A stretch of 48,691 bases of DNA from an uncultured Bacillota bacterium (GTDB lineage Bacteria; Bacillota; Clostridia; Lachnospirales; Lachnospiraceae). The stretch spans positions 1 to 48,691 of the forward strand of contig CATWQE010000017.1 of NCBI GenBank assembly GCA_958352855.1. The letters run 5' to 3'. Shown in pieces: positions 1 to 8,806 of the stretch. Below the pieces are notes generated by a model. The model saw only the letters and a program-made list of their open reading frames with translations. It made no database searches and was not told where the DNA came from. Positions within the stretch are counted from its first letter, which is position 1, and each line of letters begins with the position of its first letter. Both the position numbers and the translations under genes were made by a program.

Positions 1-107
1 GTTTTTTGCATAGAAAATATGAATAAAGAAGCGCCAAAAACGTAGCTTTTCATTTCGTTTTTGTGCATAATATAGAATATGTATATGAGAAGTGCTGCAA
101 AGTTCTG

Positions 108-116
108 TGTGGATAA
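108..116 (-). promoter_or_regulatory. Isolated DnaA-box-like 9-mer
   Basis: TGTGGATAA is the exact reverse complement of the consensus DnaA box TTATCCACA. It stands alone in the 196 bases beyond the end of the TOPRIM-like gene. I see no clustering or AT-rich unwinding element to suggest an origin, and single boxes occur by chance. I see nothing else in this stretch. Confidence 0.3.
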
Positions 117-196
117 AACTTTTGTATGTGTAAAAAAACAAGGAAAGCTGCTCTCTTATGCAGACTCTCCCTGGTATTTTACAATTATTTCTTAAA

Positions 197-1225
197 TTAA
201 TCCTTTGATAATTTAAAATTATATTCTACAACAAAATATACACATGTATTTAATACCCAAATAAATCCTTTGATACTATCTTGACTAACCAGATTCTGCT
301 GCTTCAAGATTTCATTTAAATCCAGCTTTTCAAAGCTTTCTTTATACTTCTCTTCAGGTATTTCATAGTGTCCATACAAAATTTTATTGGCTTTACAAAT
401 GTTGTGGTATATAATTTGTTGAATCAGACTTCTCATATAATTCCAATAGGTTTGATTTGTATTTGCATACCCTGCCTTTTTAATCCAATCAACTAATTGA
501 TATTTTGCTGTTAGCATATATTTCTCATCAACAACTCCCTCTAATGCCTTTTGAATACTATCTCCTATATTATCTAATGAAGAAATATCTAAAATCTCAC
601 CACAACATTTTTCTCTTTTTTCCGTATCATTTATGCCAAAATGTTTTTCCAGTAAATCATTGACTCTATGAGGAAAATTCACTGATAATCCGACAGTGGT
701 CTCTCGTTCTACCAATGCTTTATACTCTTTTCCGGGTTGCAAAGATACTGGAATCTTTCGTTCCGCAAAAGTTCCATCTGGCAACTCTACTAAATGTTGA
801 TAGGATTCTATCATAGGATAATTAATGTATAATTTTCCCATATCAGCAGCATCAACAAAATTTCTCTGCATTGCTAAAATTTTCTCTTCAGAAAAACTGG
901 TATCATGTCTCTCATAATCAAATACTAAAATAATATTCGTGAAGTCTTCCTTATATCGAAGATTTTCTGGATATTTCTTTTTACTAATAACAAAAGGTAA
1001 ATCAATATCTTCCCTTTCTTCTGCCCATTCCTCCCCATATTCTTTCACGATATCCTCATACAACTGATATATATTAGTTCCGTAAATCCATATTTCATCC
1101 ATATTAATATTGATTTCCGGAAAGCATCTGAATATCAGCCAAAACAATTTATTTTTTTCATGATTTCCTTCCACAATCAACAAATTTTGGCCTCGTTTTC
1201 TCATCTCACCTTGATAATCATTCAT
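197..1225 (-). CDS. TOPRIM-like protein, partner of adjacent ATPase (putative defence effector)
   Basis: Protein of 342 residues, not assigned to a named family. The N-terminus reads LLIVEGNHEKNKLF: a hydrophobic strand ending in a glutamate (E19) and glycine, as at the start of TOPRIM-type metal-binding folds. A second strand ends in LVFDYERHD, whose D103 and D108 could supply the acidic metal ligands. The rest is mostly helical, with no membrane segment or signal peptide. The ATG overlaps the stop of the upstream ATPase gene by 8 bases (ATGAATGA), so translation is probably coupled; an in-frame TTG three codons earlier is less likely. ATPase plus TOPRIM-like nuclease pairs are known from OLD/Gabija, PARIS and AbiL/RloB-type phage defence. 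By analogy this would be the effector. The function is inferred and the family call is tentative. Confidence 0.6.
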   Translation of the reverse strand: MNDYQGEMRKRGQNLLIVEGNHEKNKLFWLIFRCFPEININMDEIWIYGTNIYQLYEDIVKEYGEEWAEEREDIDLPFVISKKKYPENLRYKEDFTNIILVFDYERHDTSFSEEKILAMQRNFVDAADMGKLYINYPMIESYQHLVELPDGTFAERKIPVSLQPGKEYKALVERETTVGLSVNFPHRVNDLLEKHFGINDTEKREKCCGEILDISSLDNIGDSIQKALEGVVDEKYMLTAKYQLVDWIKKAGYANTNQTYWNYMRSLIQQIIYHNICKANKILYGHYEIPEEKYKESFEKLDLNEILKQQNLVSQDSIKGFIWVLNTCVYFVVEYNFKLSKD

Positions 1226-2369
1226 ATTTATCAAACTCCCCGCTAATATACATCTTTTCCAGATTGTGTCCTTCTCTTAATTCTCTTTCTGTCGCATTAC
1301 AAAGCGCAGTGAGCGTTCCAGCTCTTGATAAAATAAATAAACAGTCTGGTCTCATTAATCTGTTTGTCATCAAATTCGTATTATGAGATGTCATAATCAC
1401 CTGACACTTTGGATATCTTTTCTTAAAAAATCTTATCACTTTTTCTGCCATTTCATAATGATAAAAGGCATCAAATTCATCCAGATATAGCAAAGACGGT
1501 TCTACACCTTTGGGAATTAATTTCTTATATAAATCAACTAATGTTAAAGTTCCGCTAGAAGCAGTGTCATAAAAGGGAACTAACTTGTCATGTAAGAAAT
1601 ACAATTCTCTCTGTCCATCCGGCAATTTTTTTAATACCAGTTTACATGCTATCCCCATTTCATTCAGAAAACTTTCCAAATCTCTTAAATGCCTTTCTTC
1701 TTCTAATAATTCAAAAAAAACATCATTTATTCTTCTCGGTGTTCTACGCAACCCATTTCCTACAGTAAACATACGCATTCTTCTGACATAACCAGATAAT
1801 TTAAGCAGAATAGAATCATTATCCAACGCAACATTACTGATTATCCATCTTAAAAATGGTAATTTACTCTCTTGCATTTCATCTTCATAATCAACCTTCA
1901 CTGCCTGTAAATATCTATCAATATTGGCAGTCTCTGCATGAATGTATTCAAGATTCTCAAATTCAAACTTATTCTTTTCAAAATCGCATTGATAAATTCT
2001 TTTTCCGTCAATAATCAATTCTTCTGTTTTTAATTCTTCATCAAAATGCCTGGTGTATCGGTATATGAGTCTCTGGTCATCAAAAGAAAATTCGTAAGAA
2101 AAGCTTGCTGCCTGTTCAGTAGAATCAGCATTAAGAAAAGCCCCTTCACGCGGATAACGTATACTGCCGAGAATTGATACAGAAATATCTAGCAATGCTT
2201 TCCCTAAATTCGTTTTTCCTGTTGCATTTCTTCCATAAATTAGCATTTTACTTATAGTCCCATCAATAATACAATCTGTGCTAAATTGATATCCAGCTAT
2301 TTTTTCAAAATCTATTACGATTTCATCTTTAAAATTTTTATAATTTTTCAGCGTGAATTTTTTTAACAT
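1218..2369 (-). CDS. ABC/OLD-type AAA family ATPase (AAA_15/AAA_21-like)
   Basis: Protein of 383 residues with the layout of RecF/OLD/ABC-like ATPases. The N-terminus is MLKKFTLKNYKNF, followed by Walker A GRNATGKT at residues 46-53. A long middle region follows, then a signature-like SSGTLTLVDL. Near residue 300 come Walker B LLYLDEFDAF and the H-loop TSHNTNLM. I chose the ATG at 2369 because an AAGGATGG ribosome binding site lies 8 bases upstream; an in-frame start 11 codons earlier lacks one. It is the first gene of a two-gene operon with the TOPRIM-like gene. Such ATPases usually sense or gate the partner nuclease in phage defence. Base composition is visibly more A+T-rich than in the pur genes next door, which suggests horizontal acquisition. 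Confidence 0.8.
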   Translation of the reverse strand: MLKKFTLKNYKNFKDEIVIDFEKIAGYQFSTDCIIDGTISKMLIYGRNATGKTNLGKALLDISVSILGSIRYPREGAFLNADSTEQAASFSYEFSFDDQRLIYRYTRHFDEELKTEELIIDGKRIYQCDFEKNKFEFENLEYIHAETANIDRYLQAVKVDYEDEMQESKLPFLRWIISNVALDNDSILLKLSGYVRRMRMFTVGNGLRRTPRRINDVFFELLEEERHLRDLESFLNEMGIACKLVLKKLPDGQRELYFLHDKLVPFYDTASSGTLTLVDLYKKLIPKGVEPSLLYLDEFDAFYHYEMAEKVIRFFKKRYPKCQVIMTSHNTNLMTNRLMRPDCLFILSRAGTLTALCNATERELREGHNLEKMYISGEFDKYE

Positions 2370-2420
2370 TTTTATATCCATCCTTCCATACAGATTACTC
2401 ACATAATATATCCTGTTAAC

Positions 2421-2449
2421 AGTATAACCATTTTTTATAGTTTCTGCAA
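2421..2449 (-). promoter_or_regulatory. Promoter of the ATPase/TOPRIM operon
   Basis: Read on the minus strand, TTGCAG (2444-2449) and TATACT (2421-2426) are separated by exactly 17 bases, a good sigma-A promoter. Transcription would start about 45 bases before the ATPase ATG. Confidence 0.65.
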
Positions 2450-2480
2450 TGTATGCTGTAAAAAAATTACAGCAATGTAT
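2446..2480. repeat. Direct repeat around an inverted repeat at the ATPase-operon promoter
   Basis: GCAATGTAT occurs at 2446-2454 and again at 2472-2480. Between and partly inside them lies an inverted repeat, GCTGTAA-5 nt-TTACAGC (2455-2473). The first direct repeat overlaps the -35 hexamer, so this could be the operator of an unlinked regulator. No regulator gene is adjacent. Confidence 0.5.
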
Positions 2481-2494
2481 ATCTGAGCATATGA

Positions 2495-2551
2495 AAAGAA
2501 AAACAGGGAATCACCGCCTCTCTTTTCTGCAATGATTCCCTGTTTTTCTTT
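2495..2551 (-). terminator. purA terminator hairpin
   Basis: A perfect 19-bp inverted repeat (arms 2495-2513 and 2533-2551) with a 19-base loop ends in TGTTTTTCTTT on the minus strand and overlaps the purA stop codon. The other strand also leaves a T-rich arm. It separates purA from the ATPase operon. Confidence 0.75.
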
Positions 2552-3827
2552 ATCTGTAAATAATCTCGTCTCTTCCCGGTCCATTGGATACCATGGTAAT
2601 TGGGAAGCCCAGTTTTTCTTCCACAAATTCAATGTATTTGCGGCAGTTTTCCGGTAAGTCTTCGTATTTTTTAATTCCTCTGATATCGCATTTCCATCCA
2701 GGAAGAACTTCCAGTACTGGTTTTGCCTTTTCCAGAAGGTGGGTGGTAGGAAATTCTGTGGTAATCTCCCCATCAATGTCATATGCCACACAAACAGGAA
2801 TTTCGTCTAAATATCCTAACACATCCAATACAGTAAAGGCTACATCCGTAGTTCCCTGAATCCGGCATCCGTATTTAGAAGCCACACAGTCAAACCATCC
2901 CATACGTCTGGGACGTCCTGTGGTAGCGCCATATTCACCGCCATCGCCGCCTCTGCGTCTTAATTCATCTGCTTCTTCTCCAAAGATTTCTGATACAAAA
3001 GCGCCTGCGCCTACTGCGCTGGAATAAGCCTTGCACACTGTAATAATCTTTTTGATTTCATAAGGCGGAATTCCTGCCCCCACCGCTCCATAAGCGGCCA
3101 GTGTAGAGGAGGAAGTTACCATTGGATAAATACCATGGTCCGGATCTTTTAAGGAACCTAACTGACCCTCCAGAAGAATTTCTTTTCCTTCTTTTAATGC
3201 GTCCCAAAGCAGTGCAGAAACATCACACACATAAGGCGCAACCATTTCTTTGTACTGCTTCAGCTCTTCCAGAATCTCCTCTGGCTTTAACAATGGTTTG
3301 TGATATAAGTGTTCCAGCATAATATTTTTCTTTGCGCAAATGTTCTCTGCTTTTTCCCGCAGTACTTCTTCATCTGCAAAAAGCTCGCTTACCTGGAAGC
3401 CGATTTTTGCAAATTTATCTGAATAAAACGGAGCAATTCCTGATTTGGTAGAGCCGAAAGATTTGCCCGCTAAACGTTCTTCTTCGTACTCATCAAATTT
3501 AATATGGTAGGACATTACCATCTGTGCCCGGTCTGACACCTTAATGTCCGGCATAGGAACACCCTTTTCTACAATAGACTGTATTTCCTTGAACAATACC
3601 GGAATATTCAGCGCCACACCATTTCCGATAATACTGGTCGTATTGGCATTAAATACACCGGATGGAAGGGTATGAAGCGCGAATTTGCCATAATTATTTA
3701 CAATCGTATGTCCGGCATTGGCTCCTCCCTGAAATCTTACAACAATGTCAGCTTCCTGAGCCAGCATGTCTGTAATCTTCCCTTTTCCTTCATCTCCCCA
3801 GTTTGCTCCTACAACTGCTTTTACCAT
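2550..3827 (-). CDS. purA: Adenylosuccinate synthetase
   Basis: Joins IMP and aspartate using GTP to form adenylosuccinate, the first committed step from IMP to AMP, in the cytoplasm. Length of 425 residues is normal. The N-terminus carries the family's GDEGKGK nucleotide-binding loop (residues 11-17) and GGANAGHT with the catalytic histidine. TTGRPRRMGWFD, the IMP-binding region, is also present. An AGGAGG ribosome binding site precedes the ATG. It follows purB and an antiporter gene on the same strand, so the two enzymes that convert IMP to AMP flank nhaC. Confidence 0.97.
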   Translation of the reverse strand: MVKAVVGANWGDEGKGKITDMLAQEADIVVRFQGGANAGHTIVNNYGKFALHTLPSGVFNANTTSIIGNGVALNIPVLFKEIQSIVEKGVPMPDIKVSDRAQMVMSYHIKFDEYEEERLAGKSFGSTKSGIAPFYSDKFAKIGFQVSELFADEEVLREKAENICAKKNIMLEHLYHKPLLKPEEILEELKQYKEMVAPYVCDVSALLWDALKEGKEILLEGQLGSLKDPDHGIYPMVTSSSTLAAYGAVGAGIPPYEIKKIITVCKAYSSAVGAGAFVSEIFGEEADELRRRGGDGGEYGATTGRPRRMGWFDCVASKYGCRIQGTTDVAFTVLDVLGYLDEIPVCVAYDIDGEITTEFPTTHLLEKAKPVLEVLPGWKCDIRGIKKYEDLPENCRKYIEFVEEKLGFPITMVSNGPGRDEIIYR

Positions 3828-3873
3828 CTTTGATTCCTCCTGTAATCTTGAACTGGTTTCTTTTAACTACAGT

Positions 3874-3902
3874 ATCATACTACAAGTTAGTGCAGAAATA
3901 AA
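3874..3902 (-). promoter_or_regulatory. Possible purA promoter
   Basis: In the 99-base gap between nhaC and purA, TTTATT (3897-3902) and TATGAT (3874-3879) lie 17 bases apart on the minus strand. The -35 match is poor, so purA may also be read from the purB promoter. Confidence 0.3.
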
Positions 3903-3926
3903 GTAAAATTTTAAAAGACTTACTGA

Positions 3927-5207
3927 TTATTTTCTCCTCCTGAACACAATAAACAGCACCGCGCTGATTCCCATTAAAATAGGATAGAACAGATACGGCA
4001 TAATCTGCACTGGTGACAGCGCCGACAATCCTGCTGCGGTAAGAAGCTGTGCGCCATAGGGAATCATTCCCTGTCCTACGGATGCGAAGATGTCCAGCAG
4101 GGAAGCGCTTCTTTTGGGGGAAACGTCAAATTCATCACTGATTTCTTTGGCAATAGGTCCTGCCATAACAATGGCAACCGTATTGTTGGCTGTACAGCAG
4201 TCCACCAAAAGCGCCAGTGCGGAAATCCCAAATTCGCCGCCTCTTGGACCATTAATCCTTTTCTTAATGAGATTCAGAATAAACTCGATACCACCGTATT
4301 CTTTTACCAACGCCACAATGGCTGCCACCACAATGGAAATAACGGTAATATCATACATACTGGTAACGCCATCCCCCATTTTCTGGAACAGTTCCCCAAT
4401 AGCGAAAGCGCCGGTTCCCACACCTACAAGAGCCGCCAATACAGTTCCCACAATAAGAATCAGGAACACATTGACGCCAATCAGCGCTCCAATGAGAACC
4501 ACCAGATAAGGAATGACTTTGACAATATCATACTGCAAATTCCCTTCGATTTTTCCGACATTTCCTCTTGCCATGAAGAAAAACAGCACTGCTGTAATAA
4601 TTGCCGCTGGAAGTACAATGAGAAAGTTTTCCTTAAACTTATCCTTCATCTCGCATCCCTGGGTTCTCACTGCCGCAATGGTGGTATCGGAAATCATGGA
4701 TAAGTTATCCCCAAACATAGCGCCACAAACCACTGCCCCTACACAGATTGGCATGGCAATTCCTGTTTTTTCTGCAATTCCTACACCGATTGGAGTCATA
4801 GCTGTAATAGTTCCCACAGAGGTTCCCATGGAAACAGAAATAAAGCAGCCAATGATAAACAATCCTACCACTGCAACAGAAGAGGGCATAATGGACAAAC
4901 CCAGATTTACCGTACTTTCCACGCCTCCCGCTGCCTGAATGGTTCCGGAAAAAGCGCCTGCTGCCAGGAAAATGAGACACATGGTAACAATATTTTCTTC
5001 TCCGATTCCCTTTGAAATAATAGACAGCTTATCGGAAAACCGCAATCTTCTATTCTGTACAAAAGCCACAATCAGCGCAATGAGGAAACCGACAATGGCG
5101 GGCATGGTATAGAAATCCTGAAACAAAACGCCAGCCCCGATAAAAATCACTAAAAACACTCCAATGGGAAGGAGCGCAATGGCTCTTCCCTTTTTTTCCT
5201 GATTCAT
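3927..5207 (-). CDS. Na+/H+ antiporter NhaC family protein
   Basis: Polytopic membrane protein of 426 residues with about ten to twelve hydrophobic segments. Conserved polar motifs sit inside the membrane spans, such as SVSMGTSVGTITAMTPIGVGI and GAMFGDNLSMISDTTIAA, typical of the NhaC branch of the ion transporter superfamily. The family exchanges Na+ for H+, but some members carry organic acids, so the substrate is uncertain. An AAGGAGA ribosome binding site precedes the ATG. It sits 36 bases after purB and 99 bases before purA, all on one strand, so it is probably co-transcribed with purine genes. The name is secure at family level only. Confidence 0.85.
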   Translation of the reverse strand: MNQEKKGRAIALLPIGVFLVIFIGAGVLFQDFYTMPAIVGFLIALIVAFVQNRRLRFSDKLSIISKGIGEENIVTMCLIFLAAGAFSGTIQAAGGVESTVNLGLSIMPSSVAVVGLFIIGCFISVSMGTSVGTITAMTPIGVGIAEKTGIAMPICVGAVVCGAMFGDNLSMISDTTIAAVRTQGCEMKDKFKENFLIVLPAAIITAVLFFFMARGNVGKIEGNLQYDIVKVIPYLVVLIGALIGVNVFLILIVGTVLAALVGVGTGAFAIGELFQKMGDGVTSMYDITVISIVVAAIVALVKEYGGIEFILNLIKKRINGPRGGEFGISALALLVDCCTANNTVAIVMAGPIAKEISDEFDVSPKRSASLLDIFASVGQGMIPYGAQLLTAAGLSALSPVQIMPYLFYPILMGISAVLFIVFRRRK

Positions 5208-5243
5208 ATATGTTCTCCTTTGTCCTCCCCCTGATACTATTTT

Positions 5244-6677
5244 TTATACATTAATTTCTGCTGTCATTCCCAAAAGCTCTTTGTTTGCTTCTAATACAGG
5301 GTTTACCACATTTTTCAGGAAGTTATCCACCTGTACAGCAGCTCTTCCTGTGTATTTTGCAGGATCCATGGTTTTCTGCAAATCTTCCAGGGTCATGTTA
5401 AAGGCCGGATCTGCTGCAATAAGCTCCAGAAGGTTGTTTTCTTTTCCTTCTACTTTTACATTTCTTCCTGCTTCCATAGAGAGTTCACGAATTCTCTCAT
5501 GAAGCTCCTGGCGGTCTCCACCAGCCTTTACTGCATCCATCATAATATTTTCGGTTGCCATAAATGGCAGTTCGCTTCTTAAACGTTTTTCAATAACTTT
5601 TGGATAAACCACCAATCCATCTACTACGTTTAAGCAAAGGTCTAAGATACCGTCAATAGCCAGGAAGCCTTCTGGTACAGACAGACGTTTGTTGGCGGAG
5701 TCATCCAGAGTTCTTTCAAACCACTGGGTTGCAGAAGTAATGGCCGGATTTAAGGCGTCTACCATAACAAATCTGGACAGAGAAGCAATTCTCTCACTTC
5801 TCATTGGGTTTCTCTTATAAGCCATGGCAGAGGAACCAATCTGGCTCTTCTCAAAAGGCTCTTCTACTTCTTTTAAATGCTGCAGCAGACGGATATCATT
5901 GGAAAATTTATGTGCGCTTGCTGCAATGCCTGCCAGTACATTTAAGACTCTGGTGTCTACTTTTCTGGAATAGGTCTGTCCGGAAACCGGATAGCATTCC
6001 TTGAATCCCATTTTCTGTGCAATCATTGGATCGATTTTGTCAATGGTTTCCTGATCGCCATCAAACAGCTCCAGGAAACTTGCCTGTGTACCTGTAGTTC
6101 CTTTGGAACCTAATAATTTCATGGTACTGAGTACATACTCCAGGTCTTCCAGATCTAACATAAATTCCTGCATCCAAAGAGTTGCTCTCTTTCCTACGGT
6201 TGTAGGCTGCGCAGGCTGGAAATGGGTAAATGCCAGAGTTGGCTGCGCCTTATGCTCCTGGGCAAATTTTGCCAGTTCTGCAATGACGTTCACCAGTTTC
6301 TTACGCACCAGTTTCAGGGCTTCTGTCATGACAATAATATCTGTATTGTCTCCTACATAACAACTGGTAGCTCCAAGGTGAATAATTCCTTTGGCTTTTG
6401 GACACTGTACACCATATGCGTATACATGGGACATCACATCATGGCGTACCTGTTTTTCTCTTTCTTTTGCCACTTCATAGTTAATGTTGTCTGCATTTGC
6501 CTTCAGTTCATCAATCTGCTCCTGGGTAATATTCAGTCCCAGTTCTTTTTCTGTCTCCGCCAGCGCAATCCACAGCTTTCTCCAGGTACGGAATTTCATG
6601 TCTGGAGAAAAAATATACTGCATTTCTTTACTTGCATAACGCTCGGATAATGGACTTACATATCTGTCTGTACTCAT
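5244..6677 (-). CDS. purB: Adenylosuccinate lyase
   Basis: Removes fumarate from SAICAR and from adenylosuccinate, so it acts in both IMP synthesis and AMP formation. The 477-residue protein contains the fumarase/aspartase superfamily signature SSAMAYKRNPMRSE and HLGATS near residue 90. The length and YKRNPMRSE form are closer to the longer, human-like ADSL type than to the roughly 430-residue bacterial type. The ATG at 6677 has AGAGAGG upstream; an earlier in-frame start would add 14 residues without a good site. A strong promoter lies just upstream. NhaC and purA follow. Confidence 0.95.
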   Translation of the reverse strand: MSTDRYVSPLSERYASKEMQYIFSPDMKFRTWRKLWIALAETEKELGLNITQEQIDELKANADNINYEVAKEREKQVRHDVMSHVYAYGVQCPKAKGIIHLGATSCYVGDNTDIIVMTEALKLVRKKLVNVIAELAKFAQEHKAQPTLAFTHFQPAQPTTVGKRATLWMQEFMLDLEDLEYVLSTMKLLGSKGTTGTQASFLELFDGDQETIDKIDPMIAQKMGFKECYPVSGQTYSRKVDTRVLNVLAGIAASAHKFSNDIRLLQHLKEVEEPFEKSQIGSSAMAYKRNPMRSERIASLSRFVMVDALNPAITSATQWFERTLDDSANKRLSVPEGFLAIDGILDLCLNVVDGLVVYPKVIEKRLRSELPFMATENIMMDAVKAGGDRQELHERIRELSMEAGRNVKVEGKENNLLELIAADPAFNMTLEDLQKTMDPAKYTGRAAVQVDNFLKNVVNPVLEANKELLGMTAEINV

Positions 6678-6723
6678 CTTTCTTACCTCTCTGTTTTCTA
6701 TGAACTCGGTATAACACATCTGG

Positions 6724-6752
6724 ATTATATATCATCACAGGTCAAAACACAA
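6724..6752 (-). promoter_or_regulatory. purB promoter
   Basis: Minus-strand TTGTGT (6747-6752), a 17-base spacer and TATAAT (6724-6729). The -35 abuts the stop codon of the upstream TPR gene. The start point would lie about 35-40 bases before purB. Confidence 0.65.
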
Positions 6753-6753
6753 G

Positions 6754-7530
6754 TTAAAATCCTGTGCTTCTGTGGTAATCCCGGATAAACCCATTTAAAA
6801 CTTCCTCTGCCTCTTCCCTTGTAACAGGCCGGGTTTCCTGTTCCGCTTCTTCCAGTTTTTGCAGCACTTCCTGCTTCTGCTCTTTGGAAACTTCCATATC
6901 TTCACAGGCTTTTTCAAATCCTTCCTGTTGCTCCATATAAACTACCATAAGATAGTGACTCAATACCTGTTTTGTGCGAAGCACCTGATAGGCCTTCAAA
7001 AAGCACTGAGCTGCATCTGCAAACTGAAACAAATGCAGATACGCACATCCCATGTTATGATAAATGCCGCCGCTGAACTGCTCTCCCAGACCTTCTTTGT
7101 CTTCTTTTTGCAGGGCGTTTTCATAAATCCGGATGGCGTTTACATACATTTTGTTTTCCACCAGATAATCTCCTTTTTTCTTTTCCCGCAGAACAACCGG
7201 CTGTAGTTCCAGAAGATTCAGCTTCTCATTAAGCTCCTTAAATTCCTTATGGGTGAGATAATTAATTTCCTTAAACACTGCCAGAATAAACTCTGAAGTC
7301 CCAAGCCCCTCTTCCAGCACCTTATACAAACGCTTGTACAGCTTTTCAAGCCCCAGCTCTTTTCGCAGCCAGTCGCACAGATGCTCATTTAAAATGGTTT
7401 CATCTAACAGATAAATATTATGGTAAAAATAGTAGCAAAGCTCTTCAATGCTGTAAATATTGGTACTGATGTTTTCGATATAATAGGGCATGGATGCCCG
7501 CTTTACCTGACATAAAATATAACTGCTCAT
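6754..7530 (-). CDS. TPR-containing protein of unknown function
   Basis: Protein of 258 residues without signal peptide or membrane span. The middle contains at least two recognisable tetratricopeptide-type helical pairs (about residues 115-185): GDYLVENKMYVNAIRIYENA and, later, YHNMGCAYLHLFQFADAAQC. The C-terminus is charged and predicted helical. The ATG at 7530 follows AAGGAGG at normal spacing; a longer reading frame of 23 more codons overlaps the preceding gene and is unlikely. It is the last gene of a three-gene set after the DUF5716-like gene (13-base gap). TPR proteins bind partner proteins, so an adaptor role to the two larger products is plausible but inferred. Confidence 0.75.
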   Translation of the reverse strand: MSSYILCQVKRASMPYYIENISTNIYSIEELCYYFYHNIYLLDETILNEHLCDWLRKELGLEKLYKRLYKVLEEGLGTSEFILAVFKEINYLTHKEFKELNEKLNLLELQPVVLREKKKGDYLVENKMYVNAIRIYENALQKEDKEGLGEQFSGGIYHNMGCAYLHLFQFADAAQCFLKAYQVLRTKQVLSHYLMVVYMEQQEGFEKACEDMEVSKEQKQEVLQKLEEAEQETRPVTREEAEEVLNGFIRDYHRSTGF

Positions 7531-7543
7531 CTTCGCCCCTCCT

Positions 7544-8797
7544 TTACCATGATACTTTCTCAATCCAGACCTTTCCCTGGGACGGGAACATTTCTCCAAA
7601 TCCTAAATCTTCTGCCTGAATCACACAGAGTTCTTCTGATTCATAGGAAATCGTCACCCGAAGTCTGGTGGTTTTATTGGGGCGTTTGGGAAGTCCCGGA
7701 AGTTTCATACTGCACCTGGTTTTGCTTCCCCCATCCATGGAAGTAACCAGGAATTCTAAATCTTCTCTGTCGTCTAAAATCAGCTCCAGCTCTGTATGAA
7801 TCTCATACCAGTTCTTCCCTGCTTCTGCCAGCACATAAGTTTTGGGAGAACCATTGACCATCATTTCCATAGCCACATGATTACGCACCAGAGAAGGACT
7901 TAGATAGAGGTATCCCTTTAAAATTCCTTCATCACATTTTTCTCTTGCCCCGTAGCAGGCGCCCTTTACATAGAGATTGTTTCCATAATACACATGCCTC
8001 TGGTTTTTACAAAGACAGGGGGTAGACCGCACTGCCCATTCCTGGTCAAAGCCATCGCCTACAATATAAATACTGGAATAAGGCTCTGCCGCACAGGACC
8101 TGGCAATGAGACGGTAAAAATTTTCATCCCGCTCCACCGGATCCTGGGATATCTGTGCAGTAACGCCATGTTCAATATACGCTGTCATAGGCCGTTTCTG
8201 ACTGTCAATAACAAGGCTTGCAAAAGAAACCTCCTTTTCCTCAAACAAAAAACAGCCGATTTTCCGATTCCAGTTGTCTCTTCTGTGATTCATTACATAA
8301 TAGTAAAAGCTCTCATCATAATCCTGAAGGAAAATCTGATTTCTGCTAAAGCCCATACGCTCACCTGCCTGATAAAGAGCCCCAACCATTGTTTTTGACA
8401 ATTTAGGCACTGTAATCATCACTGCTTTTATCTGCCTTACCGGATCTGCAGTTCCCAAAAGGGAAATACAGCCGCGAAGATAATGTTCCAGAAGCTCTTC
8501 TGGTTTTCTACTGGTTCCATCCACCAGAATTTCTTCTGACTTTCCAAACATTCCCAAAAGTCCGGTCACTGGAATTTCCTCTTCATTCCTGGAAAAATAC
8601 TGGGCTTCCATTCCAAAATGCCAGACCTCTTCCCCCGGTTTCTTGGACAGCATAGTGGGAAACAGATATTGATTGCACCCTGTTTTTACAGAAATGGAAA
8701 TCGGCTCTTTTTCCTTCCGGTCAAAATAGCAAATCTGGGACTGCTGCTTTCCAATTTCCAGACCTACAATAATATTTCGTGTCTCATTCACTTCCAT
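7544..8797 (-). CDS. DUF5716-like protein with actin/Hsp70-like fold features
   Basis: Protein of 417 residues. The N-terminal IIVGLEIGKQQSQICYFD (residues 9-26) matches the phosphate-1 loop of actin/Hsp70/sugar-kinase ATPases, where a glycine-rich turn between two strands grips nucleotide. Near residue 248, IYIVGDGFDQEWA resembles the adenosine-binding loop. The canonical phosphate-2 motif is not obvious, so ATPase activity is uncertain. The C-terminal 130 residues are strand-rich. I recall this as DUF5716, which occurs next to DUF5717 in Lachnospiraceae; the name is from memory. It sits 9 bases after the DUF5717-like gene, with an AAAGGAGG ribosome binding site overlapping that gene's end. 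Confidence 0.75.
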   Translation of the reverse strand: MEVNETRNIIVGLEIGKQQSQICYFDRKEKEPISISVKTGCNQYLFPTMLSKKPGEEVWHFGMEAQYFSRNEEEIPVTGLLGMFGKSEEILVDGTSRKPEELLEHYLRGCISLLGTADPVRQIKAVMITVPKLSKTMVGALYQAGERMGFSRNQIFLQDYDESFYYYVMNHRRDNWNRKIGCFLFEEKEVSFASLVIDSQKRPMTAYIEHGVTAQISQDPVERDENFYRLIARSCAAEPYSSIYIVGDGFDQEWAVRSTPCLCKNQRHVYYGNNLYVKGACYGAREKCDEGILKGYLYLSPSLVRNHVAMEMMVNGSPKTYVLAEAGKNWYEIHTELELILDDREDLEFLVTSMDGGSKTRCSMKLPGLPKRPNKTTRLRVTISYESEELCVIQAEDLGFGEMFPSQGKVWIEKVSW

Positions 8798-8806
8798 TTC
8801 CCTCCT

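Noticed and set aside
197..2369. Assignment of the ATPase pair to PARIS, Gabija or AbiL by name
   Set aside because: The motifs fit the general ATPase/TOPRIM layout, but I could not identify DUF4435, GajB-type helicase or a clear RloB signature, so no named system was claimed.
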